64,000 nucleotides of DNA from an uncultured Acidimicrobiaceae bacterium (GTDB lineage: Bacteria; Actinomycetota; Acidimicrobiia; Spongiisociales; UBA5794), in assembly GCA_947258375.1 (NCBI GenBank), contig CAMYIJ010000023.1:50750-114749 (forward strand). The letters are read 5' to 3'. Below are positions 23,657-31,743 of the stretch, piece after piece (position 1 is the first letter of the stretch; the number at the start of each line of letters is the position of its first letter). The position numbers were made by a program, and so were the translations under genes. The notes beneath the pieces are model-generated. The model ran no database searches, had not been told where the DNA came from, and saw only the letters and a program-made list of their open reading frames with translations.

Positions 23657-25831
23657 ATGGCCGGCCGACCACTTTCATACCTTGCCACTATCCCTACCGA
23701 CCAGGTGAAGGGGATCGGTCCGCGCTCTACAAAGAAGCTTGCCGACGCCGGGATCCACTCGGTTGCCGATCTGCTGCTGCACCCGCCGCGCCGCTACCTC
23801 GATCGCTCGCAAATCTTCGATCTGGCGGATGTCCCGCTCGGTGAGGAGGTGACTGTCGGAGGCACGGTCACATCTGTGGACAAGAGGAGACTGAAGGGCA
23901 ATCGCACGATGATCGATGCGGTGATCACCGATGGCACCAACTTCCTCAGGGCCCGCTGGTTCAACCCGTACACGAAGGTCGCACAAGGATGGGACGTGGT
24001 TTTGTCCGGCAAGGTCGAGCGCTACCAGGGCAGCTTGCAGATGAAGAGCCCCGACATGGAGAGGATGGGATCCGAATCGCTGCTGATCGGCCGAGTGGTG
24101 CCCTTCCATCCGTCTGCCGGAGGCTTGGGGCCGGCGGCGATGCGTCGGGCGATCTGGAACGCCCTGCCGAGATCGCGCCCGATCCACGAGGTGCTCCCCG
24201 AGGAGATGCTCGATCGGCTGGATCTCGTCGACCGCGACTACGCCATAGCCAACATCCATTTCCCGGAGACGGCGGCCGAGGCGCAGCCGGCGCGCCGCCG
24301 CCTGGTCTTCGATGAGTTGTTCCGTCTCGAACTGGCTCTGGCGCTGCGGAAGCAGAAGCTGATCGACGAGACGACCGGAGTGGTTCACGACACCTCGGGC
24401 GAATTGGTGAAACGATTCTTGGCTGCGCTGCCGTATGAGTTGACCGGCGCTCAGCTGAAGGCCATAGCCGAGATCGAGGCCGACCTCGAGGCAGACCATG
24501 CAATGCACCGCCTGCTTCAAGGCGAAGTCGGATCGGGCAAAACCGTCGTCGCCGCCGCGGCCCTTCTCACCGGGGTGCAGAGTGGTTTCCAGGCTGCGGT
24601 GATGGCCCCCACAGAGGTTCTCGCCGAGCAGCACTACCTCGGATTTCGGGATCTGTTCGAGTCGGGCGGGCTGGCACCGCCGATCGAGGATGCCGGCGCG
24701 CTGGACGGGCAAGCGAACCTCTTTGCCGATCCTTCGGCCGACCGCGGCCCGTCGGTCAGGATGGCGTTGCTCACCGCCAATTCGGTAGAAGTGAACTTCC
24801 TTCCGCCGGGTTCGGCGAAGCGACCGGACGTCGTTCAGTGGATTGGCGACGGAACCGTCGAGCTGGTTGTCGGAACTCATTCGCTGATCCAGGAGAGTCT
24901 CAGATTCGAGCGTCTCGGCATTGCCGTCGTCGACGAGCAGCACCGCTTCGGTGTCTATCAGCGGGTAACGCTGCGGGACAAGGCCGATGAGTACGACCCG
25001 GATCTCTTGATCATGACCGCGACGCCCATCCCGAGAACCTATGCCATGACGCTCTACGGCGATCTCGAGGTGAGCACGCTCGACGAGATGCCTCCGGGGC
25101 GGATACCGGTGACGACCAGGCACCTGGCTCTGGCGGATCTGGGTGCCGCCTTCTCGCTTGTCCGAGAGGAGGTTGCCGCCGGCCGGCAGGCGTTTGTAGT
25201 TGCACCGCTGGTCGACGAGAGCGACAAGATCGAGGTGACGTCGGCAACCGAGGAGTACGAGCGCTTCAGCAGCGAGCTCGTCGGCCTGCGGGTGGGTTTG
25301 ATGCATGGCCAGCTGCGTCCGGCCGAAAAGGATGCAGTGATGCACCGGTTCCGAGACGGCGACCTCGACGTACTCGTCGCCACCACCGTCATCGAGGTAG
25401 GTATCGACATCCCCAACGCCACAGTCATGGTGATACTCGATGCGGACCGGTTCGGTTTGAGCCAGCTCCACCAGCTACGCGGCCGTGTAGGGCGCGGATC
25501 GGATCCGGCCACATGTCTTCTGATGGCAGACCCGACAACAGATGAGGGGTCGGCCCGCCTGGGGGCCATGGTCGCGACCACGGACGGTTTTCGCCTTGCC
25601 GAGGAGGATCTCCGCATTCGAGGCCAGGGAACCGTGTTCGGGACTCGCCAGGCCGGGATCAAAGACCTGAAGATGGCAGATATCCTGCGGGATGCGCCGC
25701 TGCTCATCGAGGCCCGCCGGGAGGCTTTTGCCCTCGTCGCCGGGGATCCCGGCTTGGAGAGCCACTCGGAGTTGGCAGCCGAAGTCCGAGCGCTGCTCGG
25801 TGCCGATGTCGACTGGCTGTTTAGGAGTTGA
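23657..25831 (+). CDS. recG: ATP-dependent DNA helicase RecG
   Basis: A 724-residue RecG, which remodels stalled replication forks and Holliday-like junctions. The N-terminal wedge/OB domain begins around VKGIGPRSTKKLADAGI. The helicase core has Walker A LLQGEVGSGKTVV, DEQH in VVDEQHRFGVYQR, TATPIPRT, TTVIEVGIDIPNA and QLHQLRGRVGRG. The length matches the family. An ATG at 23657 follows the heptameric repeat. rsmD starts 2 bp after its stop, so recG opens the run of genes down to mutM. Confidence 0.95.
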   Translation: MAGRPLSYLATIPTDQVKGIGPRSTKKLADAGIHSVADLLLHPPRRYLDRSQIFDLADVPLGEEVTVGGTVTSVDKRRLKGNRTMIDAVITDGTNFLRARWFNPYTKVAQGWDVVLSGKVERYQGSLQMKSPDMERMGSESLLIGRVVPFHPSAGGLGPAAMRRAIWNALPRSRPIHEVLPEEMLDRLDLVDRDYAIANIHFPETAAEAQPARRRLVFDELFRLELALALRKQKLIDETTGVVHDTSGELVKRFLAALPYELTGAQLKAIAEIEADLEADHAMHRLLQGEVGSGKTVVAAAALLTGVQSGFQAAVMAPTEVLAEQHYLGFRDLFESGGLAPPIEDAGALDGQANLFADPSADRGPSVRMALLTANSVEVNFLPPGSAKRPDVVQWIGDGTVELVVGTHSLIQESLRFERLGIAVVDEQHRFGVYQRVTLRDKADEYDPDLLIMTATPIPRTYAMTLYGDLEVSTLDEMPPGRIPVTTRHLALADLGAAFSLVREEVAAGRQAFVVAPLVDESDKIEVTSATEEYERFSSELVGLRVGLMHGQLRPAEKDAVMHRFRDGDLDVLVATTVIEVGIDIPNATVMVILDADRFGLSQLHQLRGRVGRGSDPATCLLMADPTTDEGSARLGAMVATTDGFRLAEEDLRIRGQGTVFGTRQAGIKDLKMADILRDAPLLIEARREAFALVAGDPGLESHSELAAEVRALLGADVDWLFRS

Positions 25832-25833
25832 AG

Positions 25834-26385
25834 ATGCGGATCATCGCAGGTCTCGCCAAGGGGCGCCGCCTGGCCCGTCCTGTGGAAGGGACCCGCCCCT
25901 TCATGGACCGCAATCGTGAAGCCCTGTTTTCATCGCTCGGTGACGTAGTGGCCGGAGCGGCGGTCCTCGACCTCTTTGCCGGAACCGGGTCGCTGGGCCT
26001 GGAGGCGTTGAGCAGAGGGGCGGCCAGCGCGGTATTCGTAGAGCGGAATCCGCCCGCCGTGGTCGTGCTCAGAGAAAATGTCGGGAAGGTGGGGCTGGGA
26101 GGAACGGTCGTGGCGACGGATGTGATCGACTTCGTCACGGGCTCGCGTGACACGTTTGACCTGGTATTCGTTGACCCCCCTTATCAACTGCCGCTAGCGT
26201 CGGTGCAAGAGGTTCTGGAGCTTTCGGTGGATCTACTCAATCCGAGCGCAGTCGTGATGCTGCACCGCCGCGCCGGTGAGGCCGAGCCGGCCGTTCCGGA
26301 TGCTCTAGAGCTCACATGGCAACGTCAATACGGCGATGCTCATATTTGGCGATTCACGATGAAAAGCGAGGAGACGGAACGATGA
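25834..26385 (+). CDS. rsmD: 16S rRNA (guanine(966)-N(2))-methyltransferase RsmD
   Basis: A 183-residue SAM-dependent methyltransferase. MRIIAGLAKGRRL at the N-terminus, the SAM motif VLDLFAGTGSLGLEALSRGA and the catalytic FVDPPY (N/D-PP-Y type) identify RsmD. A TTG two codons earlier overlaps the recG stop; the ATG at 25834 has AGGAG just upstream within the recG end. Its stop overlaps the coaD start (ATGA). The rsmD-coaD order is widely conserved. Confidence 0.94.
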   Translation: MRIIAGLAKGRRLARPVEGTRPFMDRNREALFSSLGDVVAGAAVLDLFAGTGSLGLEALSRGAASAVFVERNPPAVVVLRENVGKVGLGGTVVATDVIDFVTGSRDTFDLVFVDPPYQLPLASVQEVLELSVDLLNPSAVVMLHRRAGEAEPAVPDALELTWQRQYGDAHIWRFTMKSEETER

Positions 26386-26864
26386 TCTCATGCATGGTTC
26401 CGGGAAGCTTCGACCCGCCAACCAAGGGTCACCTCGACGTCATCAAACGCTGCGCCGGGATCTTCGATCACGTCGTCGTCGCCGTCGTCGCCAATCCTTC
26501 GAAGGAGCCGATGTTCACCGCCGAGGAGCGCCAGGACCTGCTCGAGGAGTGTGTCGGCGACTGGGATAACGTCGAGGTCGACACATTCTCGGGGCTGCTC
26601 GTCGATTTTGCGTCGCTGAAGGGTGTCGACATCATCGTCAAGGGTCTGCGCGCCATGACCGACTTCGACTACGAGTTCCAGATGTCACAGATGAACCGCC
26701 ACCTGTCGAACATCGTCACCATGTTCGTTGCGACCAAGCCCGAGTACGGTTACCTGTCTTCGTCGCTCGTCAAACAGGTTGCCGGTCTCGGCGGCGCCAT
26801 CGATTCGCTTGTGCCCGATCTCGTCGCCAAGGCCCTCAAGGAGCGATTCGCCGATGACAACTGA
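26382..26864 (+). CDS. coaD: Phosphopantetheine adenylyltransferase
   Basis: A 160-residue CoaD, transferring AMP from ATP to 4'-phosphopantetheine in coenzyme A synthesis. The nucleotidyltransferase motifs VPGSFDPPTKGHLDVI (T/HxGH type), KGLRAMTDFDYEFQM and YLSSSLVKQVA are all present. The ATG overlaps the rsmD stop by 4 bp. A longer in-frame start (26316) inside rsmD is rejected because CoaD proteins begin immediately before the PGSFDP motif. Confidence 0.95.
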   Translation: MISCMVPGSFDPPTKGHLDVIKRCAGIFDHVVVAVVANPSKEPMFTAEERQDLLEECVGDWDNVEVDTFSGLLVDFASLKGVDIIVKGLRAMTDFDYEFQMSQMNRHLSNIVTMFVATKPEYGYLSSSLVKQVAGLGGAIDSLVPDLVAKALKERFADDN

Positions 26865-27372
26865 CGAGAAACCCCGCCGGCCCCCTCCGATCCCGGGCGA
26901 GCTGCTCGATACGCTCGAACAGCTGATCGCCGAGGTCGAGGAAGCGCGGCCGGTCCCTCTCTCCAACAACGTCAGGATCAATCGGGACGAGTTCGTGGCC
27001 CGGCTGCGGGAGCTTCAAGAAGCCCTGCCCGAGGAACTACGCGCGGCGCGTTGGATGGTGCGCGAACGCGAGAAGTACGTTGCCCGCACGAACGAGCGCG
27101 CCCGCGAGATGCTGAGCAAGGCCAAGAGTCGGTCCGAGGAGATGGTCTCGGACTCGCACATCGTTGCCGAAGCGGTCGAGGAAGCCAACCGCCTGGTGCG
27201 CAATGCCGAAAAGGAGGCGGAGCGGATTCGCCTGGAGGCAGAGGACTACGCGGAGCGACATCTCGCCGAGGCGGAAACCGTTCTCGGTGAGCTGCTGCGC
27301 TACGTCCGGGAGGCTCGTTCCGAGCTGCATGAGAGCCGACCCTCAACACCCGAGCCGCCGCTCTCTCAGTAA
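26854..27372 (+). CDS. SepIVA-like coiled-coil protein (DivIVA-related)
   Basis: A 172-residue, highly charged, mostly helical protein. A short proline-rich start (MTTDEKPRRPPPIPGELLDTLEQLIAEVEEA) leads into a long coiled coil rich in E, A and R (REREKYVARTNERAREMLSKAKSRSEEMV, EEANRLVRNAEKEAERIRLE). In mycobacteria the gene at this place, upstream of the DUF177 gene and rnc, encodes SepIVA, a DivIVA-like factor of septation and polar growth. Synteny plus the coiled coil support the same role here; sequence alone would not distinguish it from an ATP-synthase-b-like coiled coil. It overlaps coaD by 11 bp. Confidence 0.7.
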   Translation: MTTDEKPRRPPPIPGELLDTLEQLIAEVEEARPVPLSNNVRINRDEFVARLRELQEALPEELRAARWMVREREKYVARTNERAREMLSKAKSRSEEMVSDSHIVAEAVEEANRLVRNAEKEAERIRLEAEDYAERHLAEAETVLGELLRYVREARSELHESRPSTPEPPLSQ

Positions 27373-27377
27373 CGTCC

Positions 27378-27923
27378 ATGAATCCCTTCGAAATCCGGGT
27401 GGCGGACCTGCGCCGATCAAGAGCCAGCGAACGGGACATCGACCTGGACGTCGCCGTTGACTGGCAGCTCGACCTCTCCGGGGTGGAGCGGGACCCCGAG
27501 GGCGCGGCCAATCTCCATCTGACGCTGATGCTCACGCCGGTGGTCGGCGGTCTCCTCGTCCACGGCTCCGGGACTTGTGTGGCCCGGCACACCTGTCACC
27601 GCTGTCTCAACGAGTGGACGGAGCCGATGGACATCCCGATCACGGCCCTTTTCGCCGAAAAAGCGGATGAAGATGAAGAGGTTTTCCAGCTCGCAGACAC
27701 GATCGACGTCGAGACGGCGGTACGTGATGATGTCCTGGTCGCGATGCCGGTGGTTCCCGCCTGCCCGGACAACTGCTCCCCGCAACTTGTTGGCGCGGGC
27801 GAAAACGGCTTGAATACTGCGACCACTGCAGAGGATGACTCTGCAGGCGGTCTTCCAGAAGATCCTGCGGTTGAAGGTTCGCCCTTTTCCGTGCTTCGGG
27901 ATCTGCTGGATGGAGGAGACTGA
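27378..27923 (+). CDS. yceD: DUF177 / YceD family protein
   Basis: A 181-residue YceD (DUF177) protein, the conserved partner encoded just upstream of rpmF. Two cysteine pairs, CHRC in ARHTCHRCLNEWTEP and CPDNC near residue 130, suggest a metal site. DDVLVAMPVVPACPDNC is the family signature. YceD proteins are linked to ribosome/23S rRNA maturation in bacteria and plants. A 50-residue acidic tail follows the second pair. It begins 5 bp after the sepIVA-like gene, and rpmF starts 19 bp downstream. Confidence 0.88.
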   Translation: MNPFEIRVADLRRSRASERDIDLDVAVDWQLDLSGVERDPEGAANLHLTLMLTPVVGGLLVHGSGTCVARHTCHRCLNEWTEPMDIPITALFAEKADEDEEVFQLADTIDVETAVRDDVLVAMPVVPACPDNCSPQLVGAGENGLNTATTAEDDSAGGLPEDPAVEGSPFSVLRDLLDGGD

Positions 27924-27942
27924 CTCCAGAGAGGGACCCCCG

Positions 27943-28119
27943 ATGGCGGTACCAAAGAAAAAAATGTCGCGCTCTCGCACCCGCCGCCGCAAGGCGCAAT
28001 GGAAGGTGAGCGCACCCACTACGGCCGCTTGCAGCCAGTGTGGTGCCCAGCACCTGCCGCACCGGGTGTGTGCCAACTGCGGTACCTACAAGGGCCGCGA
28101 GGTCATCGAAGCCTCCTAA
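27943..28119 (+). CDS. rpmF: 50S ribosomal protein L32
   Basis: A 58-residue L32: MAVPKKKMSRSRTRRRKAQWK, then two CxxC pairs (CSQCG, CANCG) that form a zinc ribbon, and the end YKGREVIEAS. The ATG at 27943 follows GAGAGGGA. The yceD-rpmF-plsX order is conserved widely. Confidence 0.95.
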   Translation: MAVPKKKMSRSRTRRRKAQWKVSAPTTAACSQCGAQHLPHRVCANCGTYKGREVIEAS

Positions 28120-28128
28120 AGGAGTCCA

Positions 28129-29091
28129 ATGCCTCGGATTGCGGTCGACGCAATGGGAGGGGACCACGCTCCGGAACAGGTTGTGCTCGGCGCGCGCGAC
28201 GCGGCCGCGCTCGGGTTCGAACCCGTACTCGTAGGCAACGTCACCGGCATCCGCAGCTTTCTCACGCCCGAGGACGACATTGACGTTGTGGCCGCATCCG
28301 ACGTTATCGAGATGTCCGATGATCCGGCCCGTGCCATCCGTGAGAAGAAGGATGCCTCCGTCTCGGTTGCCGCCCGGCTCGTCGCTTCGGGCGAGGCCGA
28401 GGGTATGGTTTCAGCCGGATCGACCGGGGCCGCTCTAGCCGCGGCTGCCTTCATCATCGGCCGCATTGACGGCGTCTCCCGTCCCGCCATCGCGTCCATG
28501 TTCCCCCACGGTGAGGTTGTGCTCGACTCGGGAGCGAACCTGTCGTGCCGGCCCGAGCACCTCGCCCAGTTCGCCGTCATGGGGGCCGCTCTCGCGGAGA
28601 TCCGCAACGGCCGTGCTCCGGCCCGTGTCGGGTTGATAAACATCGGCGAGGAGCCGGGCAAGGGCCGCGATCTCGAGAAAGAGACGTTCACGACGCTGCA
28701 GGGTCTCGACGGTATCGACTTCATCGGGAACCTCGAGGGCCGCGACATCGCTTCGGGCCGGGCCGACGTTCTCGTCACCGACGGGTTCACCGGGAACGTA
28801 CTGCTGAAGACGGCCGAAGGAGCGGCTCGGCTGTCATACGGCCTCATCGCCAAAGCGCTGCTCGACGGCGATGTGACGCACATGAACGACGTTCTCGAAT
28901 CCGCCAGGATCCAACTGGATCCCGAGGCTACCGGTGGGGCGCACTTGCTCGGCACGAGAGGTGTTGTCGTCGTCGCCCACGGCTCGTCGTCGCGGCGGGC
29001 CGTGGCCAATGCGATCCAAATGGCGTCCGAGGGTGCCGAGCAAGGTCTGGCTGCCCGTATCGCCGATCTGCTGGCAGGTCTGGAACAGTGA
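28129..29091 (+). CDS. plsX: Phosphate acyltransferase PlsX
   Basis: A 320-residue PlsX, which converts acyl-ACP to acyl-phosphate for phospholipid synthesis. The N-terminus MPRIAVDAMGGDHAPEQVV is diagnostic; SAGSTGAALAAA, NIGEEPGKG and VTDGFTGNVLLKTAEG follow. A strong AAAGGAG site precedes the ATG. Its stop overlaps the GTG of rnc (GTGA), coupling lipid and RNA-processing genes in one message. Confidence 0.95.
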   Translation: MPRIAVDAMGGDHAPEQVVLGARDAAALGFEPVLVGNVTGIRSFLTPEDDIDVVAASDVIEMSDDPARAIREKKDASVSVAARLVASGEAEGMVSAGSTGAALAAAAFIIGRIDGVSRPAIASMFPHGEVVLDSGANLSCRPEHLAQFAVMGAALAEIRNGRAPARVGLINIGEEPGKGRDLEKETFTTLQGLDGIDFIGNLEGRDIASGRADVLVTDGFTGNVLLKTAEGAARLSYGLIAKALLDGDVTHMNDVLESARIQLDPEATGGAHLLGTRGVVVVAHGSSSRRAVANAIQMASEGAEQGLAARIADLLAGLEQ

Positions 29092-29789
29092 CGGCGGCCG
29101 GGGACGACGCCGCTGAGGCCGCCGCCAGAGTTCACGAAGCCCTCGGACATGACTTCTCGGATCAGCGCCTTCTGCGGAGGGCTCTCACGCATCGGTCCCA
29201 CGCCTCAGAGCACGCGCTCGACGAGTCCTACGAGCGGCTCGAGTTCCTCGGTGATGCCGTTCTGCAGCTGGCCGTCACTGGCCATATGTTCCAGAGCTTC
29301 CCGGAGCTCAACGAGGGAGAGCTGGCGAAGGTGCGGGCGGCAGTCGTCGACGAGCCGACGCTGGCACAATTCGCGCGCGAGATGGGGCTCGGGCCCCTTG
29401 TGCTCCTCGGCAGGGGAGAGGTCCTCACGGGCGGGTCCGACAAGGACTCGATCCTGTCTGATGTCATGGAGTCGGTGATCGGCGCGATCTTTCTGGAGGC
29501 GGGTTTTGCAGCCACCGCCGACATGATTCTCGAGCACTGGGCGCCGTTGGTCGATCAGCGGGCTTCGGCACCCGGTGAGGCGGACTACAAGACTCGGCTC
29601 CAGGAGCTGTTGGCCCAATCTGGATTGCGGCCGCGCTACGTGATTGCCGATGAGGGCCCCGAACACGAGAAGCTGTTCACGGCGGAGGTATTCGCCGGCG
29701 ACCGCTCTCTCGGCTCGGGGACCGGCAGTTCCAAGAAGCGCGCCGAGCAAGCGGCAGCCGAGGCCGCCTCGGCCGCCCTCGACGCATAA
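29088..29789 (+). CDS. rnc: Ribonuclease III
   Basis: A 233-residue RNase III, which cleaves double-stranded RNA in rRNA and mRNA processing. The signature YERLEFLGDAVL with its catalytic acidic residues, DVMESVIGAIFLEAGF and the C-terminal double-stranded RNA-binding domain (DYKTRLQELLAQSG ... GSSKKRAEQAAAEAA) are complete. The start is a GTG at 29088 that overlaps the plsX stop by 4 bp. A longer open frame continues upstream inside plsX and is not used. Confidence 0.95.
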   Translation: MTAAGDDAAEAAARVHEALGHDFSDQRLLRRALTHRSHASEHALDESYERLEFLGDAVLQLAVTGHMFQSFPELNEGELAKVRAAVVDEPTLAQFAREMGLGPLVLLGRGEVLTGGSDKDSILSDVMESVIGAIFLEAGFAATADMILEHWAPLVDQRASAPGEADYKTRLQELLAQSGLRPRYVIADEGPEHEKLFTAEVFAGDRSLGSGTGSSKKRAEQAAAEAASAALDA

Positions 29790-29792
29790 GCC

Positions 29793-30638
29793 ATGCCGGA
29801 ACTGCCCGAAGTCGAGAGCACCAGACGTGCGCTGGTGGCGGACGTGGAGGGACAGCGGATCCTCACCGTTGCCGTGGCGCGTCCCCGGATGGTGCGGCGC
29901 CAGGAGAACCCGGCCGACTTCGTGACGCGCCTCGAGGGACGAACGGTCTCCCGGCTTCACCGACACGGCAAATTCCTCATGGCGGACGTTGGCGACGACG
30001 TCGATGGGCCCGAATTCGTGTGGGTGACTCATCTGGGGATGTCGGGCAGGATCCAACTGGCGTCGCCGGAAGACGTGGTCGTGCCCCACACCAACGTGAC
30101 TGTCCGGCTGGCCAACGATCGAGAGTTCCGCTTCATCGACCCCCGCACATTCGGCTTCGTTGCCGCCTGGACTCCCGAGGAGCTGGCGGACACCTCGTTG
30201 GGTGACCTGGGACCGGATGCATTGACCGATCTGCCATCCAGTCGGGCCTTGCATCGAGCGCTGGCCGGCCGAGCGGCTCCGATCAAGGCGTTGCTGCTGG
30301 ACCAACGGATCGTTGCCGGTGTGGGGAACATCTATGCCGACGAGTCGCTCCATCGCGCCGCCGTGTCGCCGCACCGTGAGGGCGGCTCGCTGGCGGCTGC
30401 TGAAGTTCAGGCTTTGCGAGCCGGGATCAAGGCTTCACTTGCGGCGGGTTTGAAGTGGGGAGGTACCTCACTCGACGATCTGGCTTATCTCCTGCCTGAT
30501 GGTCGGACCGGCGATTTCGCGAGCCGGCTGCGCGCCTACGGCCGTGAGGGAGATCGCTGCCCAAGGTGCGGGACGACGATGCGCCGGGATGTCATCAGGC
30601 AGCGCTCATCGTTCTGGTGCCCCGGCTGCCAGCACTAG
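29793..30638 (+). CDS. mutM: Formamidopyrimidine-DNA glycosylase (Fpg/MutM)
   Basis: A 281-residue base-excision repair glycosylase/AP lyase that removes oxidised purines. The N-terminal catalytic PELPEVES (proline-2 nucleophile after Met removal), the helix-two-turn-helix region LLLDQRIVAGVGNIYADESLH and the C-terminal zinc finger CPRCGTTMRRDVIRQRSSFWCPGC are intact. It starts 3 bp after rnc. It is the last gene of the recG-mutM chain; in many actinobacteria smc follows directly, but here 6.8 kb of other genes intervene. Confidence 0.95.
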   Translation: MPELPEVESTRRALVADVEGQRILTVAVARPRMVRRQENPADFVTRLEGRTVSRLHRHGKFLMADVGDDVDGPEFVWVTHLGMSGRIQLASPEDVVVPHTNVTVRLANDREFRFIDPRTFGFVAAWTPEELADTSLGDLGPDALTDLPSSRALHRALAGRAAPIKALLLDQRIVAGVGNIYADESLHRAAVSPHREGGSLAAAEVQALRAGIKASLAAGLKWGGTSLDDLAYLLPDGRTGDFASRLRAYGREGDRCPRCGTTMRRDVIRQRSSFWCPGCQH

Positions 30639-30668
30639 CGGGTCCGGCGCTGCCCTGCGGACTAGTCA

Positions 30669-30684
30669 CTCCTCGTACGGGGAG
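30669..30684. promoter_or_regulatory. Imperfect 16-bp palindrome upstream of the secreted-protein gene
   Basis: CTCCTCGTACGGGGAG matches its reverse complement at 7 of 8 half-site positions and is centred about 50 bp before the start at 30727. It is a possible operator for that gene. Confidence 0.3.
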
Positions 30685-30714
30685 AATGGCTCCCGGAGCC
30701 AGGCATTTGCGGTC

Positions 30715-30720
30715 GATATT
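30715..30720 (+). promoter_or_regulatory. -10 element (GATATT), leaderless secreted-protein gene
   Basis: GATATT ends 6 nt before the ATG at 30727. No ribosome binding site lies between. Confidence 0.4.
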
Positions 30721-30726
30721 CTCCCT

Positions 30727-31743
30727 ATGGACAAGAGGCGAATCACCAGGACGCTACTGGTCGTCTTCATGGCAATGGCCATGGTCGCTTCGACGACGAT
30801 TGGCGCCTTGGCCCGCCCCGATGACTCGAACGGGATCGTCCATCTCGACGAGCAGTTTGTGGGATGGTTCAGCAACGGAATGATCAACGACGCAGAGGCC
30901 TGCGGGCCGTTCGCTGCCTCTGCGGAAGCCGTCGTGTGGCATCTCTACCTCGATCTTCCCGATGGCGTCAGCCAGGAAGACGTGACGAAAGCCGCCGTGG
31001 AATTCGGCGGTTCCGTGGCGTCCGACATCGAATGGGCCATTGCAGGCGGCCGAATCGACATCTGGGCCCGCACCGCAGTCAAGAACGCCGGCCAATCCGC
31101 GTACGCCCGCCAGGGCGCCCATACCCGTATCCGTGACGCCCAGGTCCATTTGGCCGACGAGGACGTCCGTCTTGGCCGGGACGTGGCCATCCAACTGGGC
31201 CGCGTCTGCTATTCGGATCTGGGTCCGACAGGCGAGATCACTTTCCACCTCCAGGCATTCGTCTGTGACGGCCACGACCGATTCCCGGGCAACGAGGTAA
31301 CTGATGTGAGTGGCACGTGGGACGAGACCGGCGGCGACTGGCAGCTCTGGGACAAGATCTACAAGGGCGCCGCTCCGACGGTGCAGGTGGTTGGTAGGCC
31401 GAAGGGCTGCCGCTTTGACGGCAATCAACGATTTGCCGTCGGCACTTCCTCGCAAATGGCCAATCGCTACATCCTGCCGGGCAGCACCGATGCCGCCGAC
31501 TCCGGGCTGATGAAGATCTCCAGTACGGATCTGCCAGAGGTCCATCAGCAGGCGCTCTTCTGGGCGAACGAGGAGCTGTGGTTCCAGCGGCTCGACAACA
31601 AGGCACTGGGTGCCTTCCAGTGCTACGACGACCGGCTCCACGCCGACAACTACGAGTGGATCCTGATTCGGGACTACGACAAGCTGCCTTCATCGATCAC
31701 CTGTATCGCCTGGAACGTCACTCCCGCGGCTACGGAGGAGTAG
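30727..31743 (+). CDS. Secreted protein of unknown function
   Basis: A 338-residue exported protein with an N-terminal signal peptide (basic MDKRRITRT, hydrophobic LLVVFMAMAMVASTTIGA, likely cleavage after ALA). The mature part is rich in W, D and Q, with no membrane helix and several cysteines (ACGPF, RVCYSD, FVCDG, KGCRFDG, FQCYDD, ITCIAW), compatible with extracellular disulfides. I do not recognise a domain. The open frame extends upstream to 30499 inside mutM, but the signal peptide and the -10 six bases upstream fix the start at 30727. Its 3' end overlaps the 3' end of the convergent helicase gene by 14 bp. It is the first gene of the block that separates mutM from smc. Confidence 0.75.
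   Translation: MDKRRITRTLLVVFMAMAMVASTTIGALARPDDSNGIVHLDEQFVGWFSNGMINDAEACGPFAASAEAVVWHLYLDLPDGVSQEDVTKAAVEFGGSVASDIEWAIAGGRIDIWARTAVKNAGQSAYARQGAHTRIRDAQVHLADEDVRLGRDVAIQLGRVCYSDLGPTGEITFHLQAFVCDGHDRFPGNEVTDVSGTWDETGGDWQLWDKIYKGAAPTVQVVGRPKGCRFDGNQRFAVGTSSQMANRYILPGSTDAADSGLMKISSTDLPEVHQQALFWANEELWFQRLDNKALGAFQCYDDRLHADNYEWILIRDYDKLPSSITCIAWNVTPAATEE

Noticed and set aside
23675..25471. Minus-strand open frame of 598 codons opposite recG
   Set aside because: No recognisable domain and complete overlap with RecG; it is a codon-bias shadow.
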